Shown here in pieces: positions 34,520-43,190 of a DNA stretch of 64,000 bases. Position 1 is the first letter of the stretch. Each line of letters starts with the position of its first letter. The translations under genes were made by a program, and so were the position numbers. A model generated the notes under the pieces. It was not told where the DNA came from. It ran no database searches and was given only the letters and a program-made list of their open reading frames with translations. This DNA comes from Nonomuraea spiralis. Lineage in GTDB: Bacteria; Actinomycetota; Actinomycetes; Streptosporangiales; Streptosporangiaceae. Location: contig NZ_BMRC01000006.1 in the NCBI RefSeq assembly GCF_014648435.1, positions 124,001 through 188,000 on the forward strand. The letters run 5' to 3'.

Positions 34520-35659
34520 CTACAATGCGCTAATTTGTGTCTTCGGTACGCGCAGCCGCACCTTGGTGCCCGCGCCGAGCGCGGTCTCCACGACCAGGCC
34601 GTAGCCGTCGCCGTAGATCTGGCGCATGCGCAGGTCCACGTTGGCCAGGCCGATGCCGCCGCCCTCGCGGGCCGGCTCGCCGTCGAGCATGCGCCTGGCG
34701 CACTCGGGGTCCATGCCGGTGCCGTCGTCCTCGACCGTGATGTGGGCCTCGGGGCCGGCGTCGCGGATCACGACCCGCACCTCGCCGCCGCCGCGCCGGC
34801 CGCGCATGCCGTGCTTGATCGCGTTCTCCACGAGGGGTTGCAGGCACAGGAACGGCACCGGCACCGGCAGCACCTCGGGCGCGACCTGCATGCTGAAGCG
34901 CAGTTTGTCGCCGAAGCGGGCCCGTTCCAGCAGCAGGTACCGGTCGACGCAGGTCAGCTCGTCGGCCAGGGTGGTGAAGTCGTGGGCCCTGCGCAGGGCG
35001 TAGCGGGAGAAGTCGGCGAAGTCGAGCAGCAGGTCGCGGGCCCGTTTGGGGTTCGTACGGACGAACGAGGCGATCGTGGTCAGGGCGTTGTAGACGAAGT
35101 GGGGCGAGATCTGGGCGCGCAGCGCGCGCATCTCGGCCTCCAGCGCCCGGCGGCGGGAGGCGTCGAGGTCGGCCAGCTCCAGCTGCCCGGACACCCAGCG
35201 GCCCAGCTCGGTCACCGTACGCACGAGCGTCGCGCTGACCTCCTCGTCGAAGGCGGCCAGCGTGCCCACGACCGTGTCGTCGACGGTCAGCGGCACGACG
35301 ACGGCCCCGTACGGCTCCCCGGCGAACACCTGCGCGCGCCCGGCGGCCAGCGTCGTGCGGGCGTAGGTGAGCACGTCGTCGGTGCAGGGGCCGTCCCAGG
35401 CCAGCGCGGCGTCGGTGGAGGTGATCGCGACGGCGCGGGTGCCGAGCAGCGTGCGCAGATGGCGCACGGCCTTGCGCGCCGACTCGCGGTCGAGCCCGGC
35501 TCTCAGGGCGGGGGCGGCCATCGCCGCGACGTGCAACGCGGTGAAGGCCGCTTTGTCCTTCCTGTCGCCTTCGGGGAGCGCATGGCGGCGCGTCCTGGCG
35601 CAGGCGTAGCCGAGGGCGAAAAGCAGAAGGGAGAGCGCCACGCAAGCGGTGGTCTGCAT
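34520..35659 (-). CDS. LytS-like sensor histidine kinase
   Basis: A ~379-residue kinase with one N-terminal membrane helix (about 5-22), a GAF-like sensory region (about 60-165) and a His_kinase/HATPase C-terminus. The phospho-acceptor is His in AQISPHFVYNALTTIASF, the hallmark of the LytS/YehU class, with NAIKHG and GGGIGLANVDLRMRQIYG as the ATP-binding N and G boxes. TACGGT is seven bases before the ATG at 35659, so a leaderless mRNA is likely. Transcribed with the LytTR regulator, 66 bases downstream. Confidence 0.92.
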   Translation of the reverse strand: MQTTACVALSLLLFALGYACARTRRHALPEGDRKDKAAFTALHVAAMAAPALRAGLDRESARKAVRHLRTLLGTRAVAITSTDAALAWDGPCTDDVLTYARTTLAAGRAQVFAGEPYGAVVVPLTVDDTVVGTLAAFDEEVSATLVRTVTELGRWVSGQLELADLDASRRRALEAEMRALRAQISPHFVYNALTTIASFVRTNPKRARDLLLDFADFSRYALRRAHDFTTLADELTCVDRYLLLERARFGDKLRFSMQVAPEVLPVPVPFLCLQPLVENAIKHGMRGRRGGGEVRVVIRDAGPEAHITVEDDGTGMDPECARRMLDGEPAREGGGIGLANVDLRMRQIYGDGYGLVVETALGAGTKVRLRVPKTQISAL

Positions 35660-35714
35660 GCGGGAAACCGTAGCCAATAACCCACCGTGTTCGGGTGAAA
35701 ACCCTGAGCGAAGT

Positions 35715-36347
35715 CTACGGTGGACCCTCGCCGGGTTCCTCCTGGTAGGAGTAACGCTGTTCGCGCCAGGGATCGGCCAGGTTGTGGTAGCCGCGTTCCT
35801 CCCAGAAACCGCGCCGGTCCTCCAGGAGGTATTCGATGCCGCGCACCCATTTGACGCTCTTCCAGGCGTACAGGTGGGGGACCACGATGCGCAGCGGGTA
35901 GCCGCGATCGGCGCTGAGCGGCTTCTCGTCCAGTTCGGTGGCGAACAGGGTGTCGGGGGCGGCGAAGTCGGACATGCGGAGGTTGGCGCTGTAGCCGTAC
36001 TCGGCCCAGATCATGACGTGGCGCACGCCGGGGTCGGGCGGCGCCAGCTCCATGATCGTGGCCGGGGTGACGCCCCGCCATTCGTTGGCCATGAGGGAGA
36101 ACTTGGTGACGCAGTGGAAGTCGGCCAGGCGCGTGACTCTGGGCAGCAGCTCGAAGTCCGACCAGGTCAGGCAGTGTTCCTCGCCGGAGGCCGTGGCGCC
36201 GAAGACGCGGAAGTCCCAGCTCTCCGGCTTGAACGAGGGCACCCTGCCGTAGTGGATCACGGGTCGGCCGCGCGGGACGTACTGGCCTGGAGGCAGGCGC
36301 GACTCCTCCACGATCACTCCCCTCACCGATCTCGCGTCTTGAGCCAT
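35715..36347 (-). CDS. Molybdopterin enzyme of the sulfite-oxidase fold
   Basis: A 210-residue single-domain protein of the oxidoreductase molybdopterin-binding family. The Mo-ligand Cys is Cys 79 in DFHCVTKFS, and RHVMIWAEYGYSANL, DEKPLSADRGYPLRIVVPHLYAWKSVKWV carry the cofactor-pocket Arg and the structural core. No signal peptide or Tat motif is visible and there is no haem domain, so it is a soluble cytosolic enzyme of unknown substrate, unlike exported MsrP. No quinol-binding membrane partner is adjacent. Confidence 0.88.
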   Translation of the reverse strand: MAQDARSVRGVIVEESRLPPGQYVPRGRPVIHYGRVPSFKPESWDFRVFGATASGEEHCLTWSDFELLPRVTRLADFHCVTKFSLMANEWRGVTPATIMELAPPDPGVRHVMIWAEYGYSANLRMSDFAAPDTLFATELDEKPLSADRGYPLRIVVPHLYAWKSVKWVRGIEYLLEDRRGFWEERGYHNLADPWREQRYSYQEEPGEGPP

Positions 36348-36466
36348 CCTGCCATCGGCCCGCCCACGCCCCGCGCCCGGGGCTGGGGCGGGGCCTTGCG
36401 TACTCAGGAGTAACTTGAGTACGGCACCCCATGCGGCGGCCTGGCCTGCGGAGTCACGATTGGCCC

Positions 36467-36757
36467 ATGAGCAAGCCCATCCGCCCCACGCAGACCACCG
36501 CGTTCTACGTCCAGGCGATCCTGTCGTTCGCCGTCTCCGTGTCGTCCGTGGTGATCGCCCTGATCTACCTGCCGGCCTCCGGCTGGATCAGGGCGTTCCT
36601 CGCGCTCGGCCTGCTGTACGTGGTCACCTCCACGGTCAACCTGTGCAAGGTCGTACGCGACCGGCAGGAGTTGTCGGAGGTGACCAACCGCGTGGACCAG
36701 GCCAGGCTGGACAAGCTGCTGGCCGAGCACGACCCGTTCAGGGTCGACGCGGCCTGA
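36467..36757 (+). CDS. YiaA/YiaB-family small membrane protein
   Basis: A 96-residue protein with two membrane helices (about 12-34 and 40-60) and a charged C-terminal tail, matching the YiaA/YiaB inner-membrane domain (TTAFYVQAILSFAVSVSSVV, GLLYVVTSTVNLCKVVRDRQE). Function unknown for the family. ATG 36467 lacks a good ribosome site. It converges on thiI with a one-base gap. Confidence 0.8.
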   Translation: MSKPIRPTQTTAFYVQAILSFAVSVSSVVIALIYLPASGWIRAFLALGLLYVVTSTVNLCKVVRDRQELSEVTNRVDQARLDKLLAEHDPFRVDAA

Positions 36758-36758
36758 G

Positions 36759-37955
36759 CTACAGCTTGTACTCCTGGATCGAGTCGGCGAGCTGGACGCA
36801 CAGCTCCTCGGCGTCGAGCCGCTTCTCGATCTGCTTGAGGTCCTCGATCTTGGCCCGGGTCTCGGCACGCTTGGGAGCCAGCAGGGAGCAGCAGTCCTCG
36901 TCGGGCAGCTCCGAGATCTCCAGCGTGCCGATGCGCCGGGCCTCGGCCATGATCTCGGTCTTGTCCCAGCCCACCAGCGGGCGCAGGATCGGCAGCTCGA
37001 CCGCGTTGTCCTGGGCGGTGATGTTGGCCAGCGTCTGGGAGGAGACCTGGCCGAGCGCGTCGCCGGTGATCAGCGCGCCGGCGCGGATGCGGTGGGCGAC
37101 CTCCTCGGCCGTCTTCAGCATGAGCCGCCGCTGGGCGATCACGGCCAGGCGGTCCTGGCCGGAGGTGCGGATCGACTGCTGCGCCTTGCCGAACGGCACC
37201 ACCCACAGGCGCGACCGCCCCTGGAACCGGTCGAGCTTCCTGACCAGCGCGTACGCCTTGTAGATCGACTCGGAGGTGGTGAACGGGATGCCGGAGAAGT
37301 GCAGGAAGTCGACGTGCAGGCCGCGCTTCATCATCCGGTAGGCCGCCACCGGCGAGTCGATGCCGCCCGACATGAGCACCAGCGCCCGGCCGCTGCTGCC
37401 GACCGGCAGGCCACCCTGGCCGGGGATGCCGCCGGTGAAGATGAACACCTCGTCCCTGTCGACCTCGATGAAGACGGTCAGCTCGGGGTTCTTCAGGTCG
37501 ACGGGCAGGTTGTACTCGTCGTTGATCGCGCCGCCGACGAGCCGGTCGAGATCGTTGGAGCGCAGCGGGAAACGTTTGTCGCGGCGGCGGGAGCGCACCG
37601 CGAAGCGCGCGCCGCGCCGGACCTCCTCGCTGTCGCGGATCAGTTCGAGACCGGCCTTGACCACGGTGTCCGGGTCTTTGGCCACCTGCCAGGCGCGGTG
37701 GATCCACACCAGGCCGGGCACGTCGGCGACCCGCTGGGCCACGGCGTCGGCCCGCTCGACGCCCGACCCCTGGGGCAGGAAGATCGCGATGACGCCGTGG
37801 CGGCGGCGTACGTCCGTCTTGAGGTCGAGATCCTTGAGCGCGAAGCGGATGTTGTCGATCAGGCGGCGTTCGAACAGCTCGCGGTTCTTGCCCTTGAGAA
37901 CGATCTCGCCCAGCTTGAGCAGAACACATGGCTCGCCCAGGGCGGACATCGTCAT
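36759..37955 (-). CDS. thiI: tRNA 4-thiouridine synthase ThiI
   Basis: ATP-dependent sulfur transfer to U8 of tRNA; also supplies thiazole sulfur in some bacteria. The 398-residue protein has an N-terminal ferredoxin-like/THUMP region (about 60-170) and the PP-loop VLMSGGIDSPVAAYRMMKRG, then the DEDCCSL motif near the C-terminus. There is no rhodanese domain, as usual outside enterobacteria. GGAGG seven bases upstream fixes ATG 37955; longer frames run through the upstream regulator. With thiOSG and thiE 16-20 kb away it may contribute sulfur for thiazole. Confidence 0.93.
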   Translation of the reverse strand: MTMSALGEPCVLLKLGEIVLKGKNRELFERRLIDNIRFALKDLDLKTDVRRRHGVIAIFLPQGSGVERADAVAQRVADVPGLVWIHRAWQVAKDPDTVVKAGLELIRDSEEVRRGARFAVRSRRRDKRFPLRSNDLDRLVGGAINDEYNLPVDLKNPELTVFIEVDRDEVFIFTGGIPGQGGLPVGSSGRALVLMSGGIDSPVAAYRMMKRGLHVDFLHFSGIPFTTSESIYKAYALVRKLDRFQGRSRLWVVPFGKAQQSIRTSGQDRLAVIAQRRLMLKTAEEVAHRIRAGALITGDALGQVSSQTLANITAQDNAVELPILRPLVGWDKTEIMAEARRIGTLEISELPDEDCCSLLAPKRAETRAKIEDLKQIEKRLDAEELCVQLADSIQEYKL

Positions 37956-38020
37956 GGTGGAACCTCCGGGAAGACGGGGAAAGCGCGGCCGTAGGAAGGC
38001 AACGCCGCGACCCATCGAGT

Positions 38021-38668
38021 TTAGTCCGCGTCGAGGCCCTGCTCGATCGCATATCGGACCAGTTCCACCCGGTTGTGCAGCTGGAGCTTGCTCAAGGTGT
38101 TCTGCACGTGGTTCTGGACCGTGCGGTGCGAGAGCACCAGGCGGTCGGCGACCTGGCGGTAGGTCAGGCCCTTGGCGACCAGCCTGAGCACCTCCGTCTC
38201 GCGCTCGGTCAGCCGGGGGCCGTCGTCGGCCGCCGCCGCCGGGCGTGCGGCCAGCCGCCGGTACTCCCCCAGGACGAGCCCGGCCAGGCCCGGCGTGAAG
38301 ACCGCGTCGCCGTCGGCGGTGCGCCGGACGGCGTCGAGGAACTCCTCCCTGCTCGCCGACTTCACCAGATATCCGCACGCGCCGGCCTTGACCGCCTCCA
38401 GCACGTCGTCCTGCTCGGCGCTGGCCGACAACACCAGGACCTTCGGCGCGGGCTCGGCCCCGGCCAGCCCGGCGGCCACCTCGGCGCCGGACATGTCGGG
38501 CAGGTGGAGATCCAGCACCACGACCTGGGGGCGTACGGCCGCGGCCGCGCGGATCGCCTGCCGCCCCTCCCCCACCACCGCCACGACCTCGTAGCCGGCC
38601 TCGGACAGATCCCTGGCCACGCCGTCGCGCCACATGGGGTGGTCGTCCACGACCATGACCCGCACCAT
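38021..38668 (-). CDS. NarL/LuxR-type response regulator
   Basis: A 215-residue regulator partnered with the kinase gene just upstream in the transcript direction. Receiver domain with DDHPMWRDGV, acceptor Asp 53 in VVVLDLHLPDMSG and Lys in YLVKSAS; C-terminal LuxR helix-turn-helix LTERETEVLRLVAKGLTYRQVADRLVLSHRTVQNHV. TAGAGT lies exactly six bases before the ATG at 38668, so it has its own leaderless promoter separate from the kinase gene. Confidence 0.95.
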   Translation of the reverse strand: MVRVMVVDDHPMWRDGVARDLSEAGYEVVAVVGEGRQAIRAAAAVRPQVVVLDLHLPDMSGAEVAAGLAGAEPAPKVLVLSASAEQDDVLEAVKAGACGYLVKSASREEFLDAVRRTADGDAVFTPGLAGLVLGEYRRLAARPAAAADDGPRLTERETEVLRLVAKGLTYRQVADRLVLSHRTVQNHVQNTLSKLQLHNRVELVRYAIEQGLDAD

Positions 38669-38742
38669 GACGCCACTCTAACCGCGCCCACCGGCCCCCG
38701 GTCCGCGCCCCAATCCGAGCTACCCGCCCCTCGTTCGCGTCC

Positions 38743-39840
38743 CTATCCGTGCGGGAGGCTGATCTCGATCTCCGTCCCGGACGGCGCGGAGGTGACGGTG
38801 ACCGTTCCGCCCAGGTCGGCGACGCGCCCGCGGATGGACTGGGCGACGCCGAGCCGGCCCTCGGCGGCGGCCCGTTCCAGGCGGCCCTCGGGGATGCCGG
38901 GCCCCTCGTCCCGTACGGTCACCATGACGACGTCGTCGCACGACTCGGCGAACACCCAGGCCCGCGCGTCCGCGCCGCAGTGCTCCCGTACGTTGTCCAG
39001 GGCGGCCCGGACGGCGGCCGCGGCGCCCTCGGCGGCCGGGGTGGGCAGGACGAGCGGCGTGGCCGGGGTGGAGACCGTCACCAGCGGCGAGCCGTGCCGC
39101 ATGAGCAGGGAGCGCAGGTCCGTGGAGCCGGTCGGGGCGGGCCGGGAGGCGATCAGCTCGCGCAGGGCGGCCTCCTGCTCACCGGCCAGGCGGCCCAGCT
39201 CGGCCGCCTCGCCGCCGATCTGCCGGCCGCGCCGCTGGACCAGGGCGAGCACCTGGAGCACCGAGTCGTGGATGTCGCGGGCCAGCCGGTCGCGTTCGCG
39301 CTGGGCGGCCTCCATCTCGGCCGCGCGCTGCATACGTTCCTCGGCCTCCTTGGCCAGCCGGGCCACGTGCCCGACCACCACGCCCGCCAGGAACAGCAGG
39401 ACGGCTCCGTTGAGCATCACGGGCGCGTCCGGGGAACGCGCGCGCAACCACAGGTCCGCGGCGGCGACCACGCCCGCGGCCACCGCGCCCGCGCGCCGGC
39501 CGCCGTGGACGGCCCAGGCCAGGACCGGCGCGGCCACCCAGGTGGCGGGCACCGGCATGGTGCCGGCCGCGCCCTGCCGGACGCCCTCCACGTACGGCGA
39601 GGCCAGCAGGCAGGCCAGGGCCACCAGCAGGTCGATCGTCAGCAGTGGCCACCCGCGCAGCCCCTCGGCCGCGTACGCGTACGTGGCCCCTGCCGTCCAC
39701 AACGCCATCACGGCGATCACCAGCCAGCCGATGACCGGCTCCTCGTAGCCCCGGTACTGGGCCATCAGCACGGCGGCGTACACGAGCGACGCGACGCGGA
39801 AGACCGCGATCGCGCGCCAGAACGGGCCCTCGATACCCAT
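38743..39840 (-). CDS. MacS-like sensor histidine kinase
   Basis: A 365-residue membrane kinase. Five or six hydrophobic segments occupy residues ~10-165, followed by a coiled coil and a HisKA_3 domain with the acceptor His in ERDRLARDIHDSVLQVLALV, and an HATPase domain with DNVREH and DEGPGIPEG. The short-loop multi-TM sensor places it with MacS-type kinases that sense membrane state or small ligands. AAAAGGAC is close before ATG 39840. Works with the NarL-type regulator downstream; targets are unknown. Confidence 0.9.
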   Translation of the reverse strand: MGIEGPFWRAIAVFRVASLVYAAVLMAQYRGYEEPVIGWLVIAVMALWTAGATYAYAAEGLRGWPLLTIDLLVALACLLASPYVEGVRQGAAGTMPVPATWVAAPVLAWAVHGGRRAGAVAAGVVAAADLWLRARSPDAPVMLNGAVLLFLAGVVVGHVARLAKEAEERMQRAAEMEAAQRERDRLARDIHDSVLQVLALVQRRGRQIGGEAAELGRLAGEQEAALRELIASRPAPTGSTDLRSLLMRHGSPLVTVSTPATPLVLPTPAAEGAAAAVRAALDNVREHCGADARAWVFAESCDDVVMVTVRDEGPGIPEGRLERAAAEGRLGVAQSIRGRVADLGGTVTVTSAPSGTEIEISLPHG

Positions 39841-39955
39841 GAGTCCTTTTCATGTTTTCCGACATCGCGGTTGACAGATAGTTGCGTTATCCATGCGATA
39901 GGGACAGGGCGGATGCCACAATCCGTGAACCCCTAATCACAAGGAATGTCGATAT

Positions 39956-40825
39956 ATGACCGCTGTTAATCATTTCACCCACGGACCGCTCACCCCGGTG
40001 CTCGCGTACCTGATGTCGTGCCTGGGTTCGATGCTCGGACTGCGGCTCACGGCTCAGGCCCACGCGAGCCGCGGCGGTGCGCGGATGCGCTGGCTGATCG
40101 GCGCGGCGATCTCCATCGGCGGCACCGGCATCTGGGTCATGCACTTCGTCGCGATGATGGGCTTCGAGGTGGAGGGCACGCAGATCAAGTACGACGTGCC
40201 GCTCACCGTCGCCTCGGCCGCCGTGGCCATCGTGGTGGTCGGCACCGGCCTGTTCCTGGTCTCCTACGGCCGCGGCCGGGCCCTGGCGCTGCTCGGCGGC
40301 GGCCTGCTCACCGGGCTCGGCGTAGCCAGCATGCACTACCTCGGCATGTACGCCATGAACATGAGCGCCCACGTCTCCTACGAGCGCACGATCGTGGCCG
40401 CCTCCGTGGGCATCGCCGTCGTGGCCGCGACCGTCGCGCTCTGGTTCACGCTGCGGGTCAGGAAGCCGGTCTGGATCACCGGCGCCGCGATGGTCATGGG
40501 CGTGGCCGTCTCGGGCATGCACTACACCGGCATGTACTCCATGCACGTCACCGTCGACGCCGAGCCCGGCGTGGTCACCGGCGCCGACGCCCTCGACTTC
40601 CTCGTCCCCCTGATGACCGTGATCAGCCTGATCACGCTGACCATGTTGCTCATGGTGATCCTCGCGCCCTCGGCGGAGGAGCTGCACGAGGACGCCGAGC
40701 TGGTCGCCCGCCTGGAGCTGCGCCGGCGCACCGCCCAGCAGCAGCCCTTGGCCTACCCCGCGCCGCCGGCCGCCGCGCGTACCCGGCGGCAACAGCAGCA
40801 GATGATGCGGGCGCCCCGGAGGTAG
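39956..40825 (+). CDS. MHYT-domain membrane sensor protein (copy 1)
   Basis: A 289-residue protein with seven predicted membrane segments and three MHYT-type signatures: MHFVAMMGF, MHYLGMYAM and MHYTGMYSM. MHYT domains are proposed to bind copper and sense oxygen, CO or NO; in most bacteria they are fused to signalling domains, but here the protein stops after a charged C-terminal tail with a Gln run. AAGGAA eight bases upstream supports ATG 39956. TTGACA at 39871 may belong to its promoter. A paralogue follows 98 bases later. Confidence 0.9.
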   Translation: MTAVNHFTHGPLTPVLAYLMSCLGSMLGLRLTAQAHASRGGARMRWLIGAAISIGGTGIWVMHFVAMMGFEVEGTQIKYDVPLTVASAAVAIVVVGTGLFLVSYGRGRALALLGGGLLTGLGVASMHYLGMYAMNMSAHVSYERTIVAASVGIAVVAATVALWFTLRVRKPVWITGAAMVMGVAVSGMHYTGMYSMHVTVDAEPGVVTGADALDFLVPLMTVISLITLTMLLMVILAPSAEELHEDAELVARLELRRRTAQQQPLAYPAPPAAARTRRQQQQMMRAPRR

Positions 40826-40923
40826 GCGGCGCTGCAGGTTCCTGCAGCGGTGGACGCGGCTGTTGCGGCCCGTCAGAGGCTTTGCCCATACTCCCTATCA
40901 GTGAGCGAGGGATGGATGGTGAC

Positions 40924-41742
40924 ATGTCGCCGATCGACCACTTCTCCTTGGGGCTCCTGACCCCTGTCCTCGCGTACGCCATGTCCGGCGTCGGCTCGAT
41001 GCTGGGGCTGCTGCTGACCGCGCGGGCCCGGCTGACCGACGGCGGCGAGAGCCGGTTCTGGCTGGTGGGAGCGGCCTTCGCGATCGGCGGCACGGGCATC
41101 TGGACGATGCACTTCATCGGCATGCTCGGCTTCTCGGTACGCGGCTCGGTGATCCGGTACGACGTCCCGCTCACCGCCGCCTCGGCGGTCGTCGCCGTCG
41201 CGGTCGTCGGGATGGGACTGTTCCTGGCCGCGTACGGCGGCGCGCGGCGCGGGAGCCGCCTGCTGGGCGGCGGCGTGCTCACCGGGCTCGGCATCGCGGG
41301 CATGCACTACCTGGGCATGGCCGCCATGAACCTGTCGGGCCACGTCCGCTACGACGCCGCCATGGTGACGCTCTCCGTGCTGATCGCCGTGGCCGCCGCG
41401 ACGGTGGCGCTGTGGTTCGCGCTGCGGGTCGAGGGCGTGCTCAGGATCGGCGGCGCGGCACTGGTCATGGGCGTGGCCGTCTCGGGCATGTACTACACCG
41501 GCATGTACGCGATGTCCGTCGAGCTGAACGCCGGCATGGTCCAGGTGCCGGGCGCCAAGGCCATCGACTTCCTGCTGCCGCTGATCGTCGGGATCAGCGT
41601 GATCACCGTGGGCCTGCTGCTCACCTTCATCCTGTCGCCGTCGGAGAAGGAGTTGCGCCACGAGGCCGAGTTCCGGGCCCGTCTGGCCGCACGCGACGGG
41701 GGCGCGCCGGAGGTGGATCTCTTCGGCACGCCCCACGGTTGA
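40924..41742 (+). CDS. MHYT-domain membrane sensor protein (copy 2, third motif altered)
   Basis: A 272-residue paralogue of the preceding gene with the same seven-helix layout. The first two motifs are MHFIGMLGF and MHYLGMAAM, but the third reads MYYTGMYAM: the signature histidine codon CAC has become TAC. If the His pairs ligate metal, this copy should bind differently or not at all. Start ATG 40924; an in-frame ATG at 40912 is an alternative. Ends in an acidic tail and a strong terminator shared with pfk. Confidence 0.88.
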   Translation: MSPIDHFSLGLLTPVLAYAMSGVGSMLGLLLTARARLTDGGESRFWLVGAAFAIGGTGIWTMHFIGMLGFSVRGSVIRYDVPLTAASAVVAVAVVGMGLFLAAYGGARRGSRLLGGGVLTGLGIAGMHYLGMAAMNLSGHVRYDAAMVTLSVLIAVAAATVALWFALRVEGVLRIGGAALVMGVAVSGMYYTGMYAMSVELNAGMVQVPGAKAIDFLLPLIVGISVITVGLLLTFILSPSEKELRHEAEFRARLAARDGGAPEVDLFGTPHG

Positions 41743-41753
41743 GCTATGTCCTA

Positions 41754-41808
41754 GGTACGGCTTGCGGCACCAAGTGGGCCGCCGACTCGCTGCGCCGCAA
41801 GCCGTACC
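41754..41808. terminator. Bidirectional terminator between MHYT copy 2 and pfk
   Basis: GGTACGGCTTGCGGC and GCCGCAAGCCGTACC form a perfect 15-pair stem around 25 bases that can fold further. Sits between convergent genes. Confidence 0.8.
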
Positions 41809-41880
41809 CTGAGGGGGGTTTCGTAGCGGTAACCCCGCTGCCCAGAAAGTACGGCCGGGCGCTTGCAAGCCGCTTTCAGC

Positions 41881-41912
41881 CAGCCGAAGAACACCTCAGC
41901 CGAAGAACACCT
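41881..41912. repeat. 16-bp tandem duplication across the pfk stop codon
   Basis: CAGCCGAAGAACACCT occurs twice head to tail (41881-41896, 41897-41912). The pfk stop codon (41898-41896) lies at the junction, so the last codons of the gene are copied immediately beyond it. Confidence 0.85.
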
Positions 41913-42921
41913 CGGCCTCGGAATACCTGGACGCCGGCACGGTCTTCAGCTCGGCCGTCGCCTCGTCGAGGCCGACCCGTACGATGTCGGTGCCGCGCAG
42001 CGCGACCATCGTGCCGAAGTCGCCCTCGTGCGCGGCGTCGATCGCCTGGAGCCCGAACCTGGTGGCCAGCACCCGGTCGTAGGCCGTCGGGGTGCCGCCG
42101 CGCTGGATGTGGCCGAGCACGGTCGTACGGGCCTCCTTGCCGGTGCGCTTCTCGATCTCCTTGGCCAGCATCTCGCCGATGCCGCCGAGCCGTACGTGCC
42201 CGAACTCGTCGAGGGTGCCGGTCTGCAGCTCCATCTGGCCCTCGACAGGGTGGGCGCCCTCGGCCACGACGATGATCGGCGAGTAGCGGGTGCGGAAGCG
42301 GGACTCGACGTACTCGCAGACCCGGTCGATGTCGAAGGGCTTCTCGGGGATGAGGATCACGTTCGCGCCGCCCGCCATGCCCGCGTGCAGCGCGATCCAG
42401 CCCGCGTGGCGGCCCATGACCTCGCAGATCAGCGCGCGGTGGTGGGACTCGGCGGTGGTGTGCAGCCGGTCGATGGCCTCCATCGCGATGTTGACCGCGG
42501 TGTCGAAGCCGAAGGTGTAGTCGGTGCCGGACAGGTCGTTGTCGATGGTCTTCGGCACGCCCACGACCTTGACGCCGCGGTCGTAGAGCTGCTTGGCGAC
42601 GCCTAGCGTGTCCTCGCCGCCGATGGCGATCAGCGCGTCGACGCCGGTGGTGGCGAGGTTCTCCTTGATGCGGTCGACGCCGCCCTCGATCTTGATCGGG
42701 TTGGTACGGGAGGAACCGAGTATGGTGCCCCCCCGCGGCAGGATGCCCCGTACGGCCCGGATGTCCAGCGGCATGGTGTCGCCCTCCAGGGGACCGCGCC
42801 ACCCGTCGCGGAACCCCACGAACTCATGGCCGTACGTGCTCACCCCCTTACGCACCACGGCCCTGATGACGGCGTTGAGACCCGGACAGTCTCCGCCTCC
42901 GGTGAGCACTCCTATACGCAT
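41896..42921 (-). CDS. Phosphofructokinase, predicted PPi-dependent
   Basis: Phosphorylates fructose 6-phosphate in glycolysis. The 341-residue protein of the PfkA superfamily has TGGGDCPGLN at 7-16, PKTIDNDLSGTD and MGRHAGW. The phosphodonor residues are Asp 104 (in GGEDT) and Lys 124 (in PKTIDND); in the actinomycete group these mark PPi-dependent enzymes such as that of Amycolatopsis methanolica, whereas ATP-dependent ones have Gly at both. The reaction would then be reversible. GGGAGGAA six bases upstream supports ATG 42921. Confidence 0.92.
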   Translation of the reverse strand: MRIGVLTGGGDCPGLNAVIRAVVRKGVSTYGHEFVGFRDGWRGPLEGDTMPLDIRAVRGILPRGGTILGSSRTNPIKIEGGVDRIKENLATTGVDALIAIGGEDTLGVAKQLYDRGVKVVGVPKTIDNDLSGTDYTFGFDTAVNIAMEAIDRLHTTAESHHRALICEVMGRHAGWIALHAGMAGGANVILIPEKPFDIDRVCEYVESRFRTRYSPIIVVAEGAHPVEGQMELQTGTLDEFGHVRLGGIGEMLAKEIEKRTGKEARTTVLGHIQRGGTPTAYDRVLATRFGLQAIDAAHEGDFGTMVALRGTDIVRVGLDEATAELKTVPASRYSEAEVFFG

Positions 42922-43190
42922 GGCGGGTTCCTCCCGATGGGGTTCACGAACCATTGCTCGGTGACAGCTCGCATTGTGCCCGGAGGGGCGCTCAGTGGTC
43001 TAGACCAAACGCGAGCCGCGGAGGATTTCGTCGGACGGGCGATCATGCGGCTCCTGGAAATGCCTGTCACCGGGCATCGGCAGGGGCCGTCGACGCCACC
43101 GCTGGAGGTCGCTGACCTGCGCCGCCTTCTCAAGCTGCCGACCCACCTCCTGAACTTGATCTAACCCGGGCGATAGGCGCTGAAACCCCA

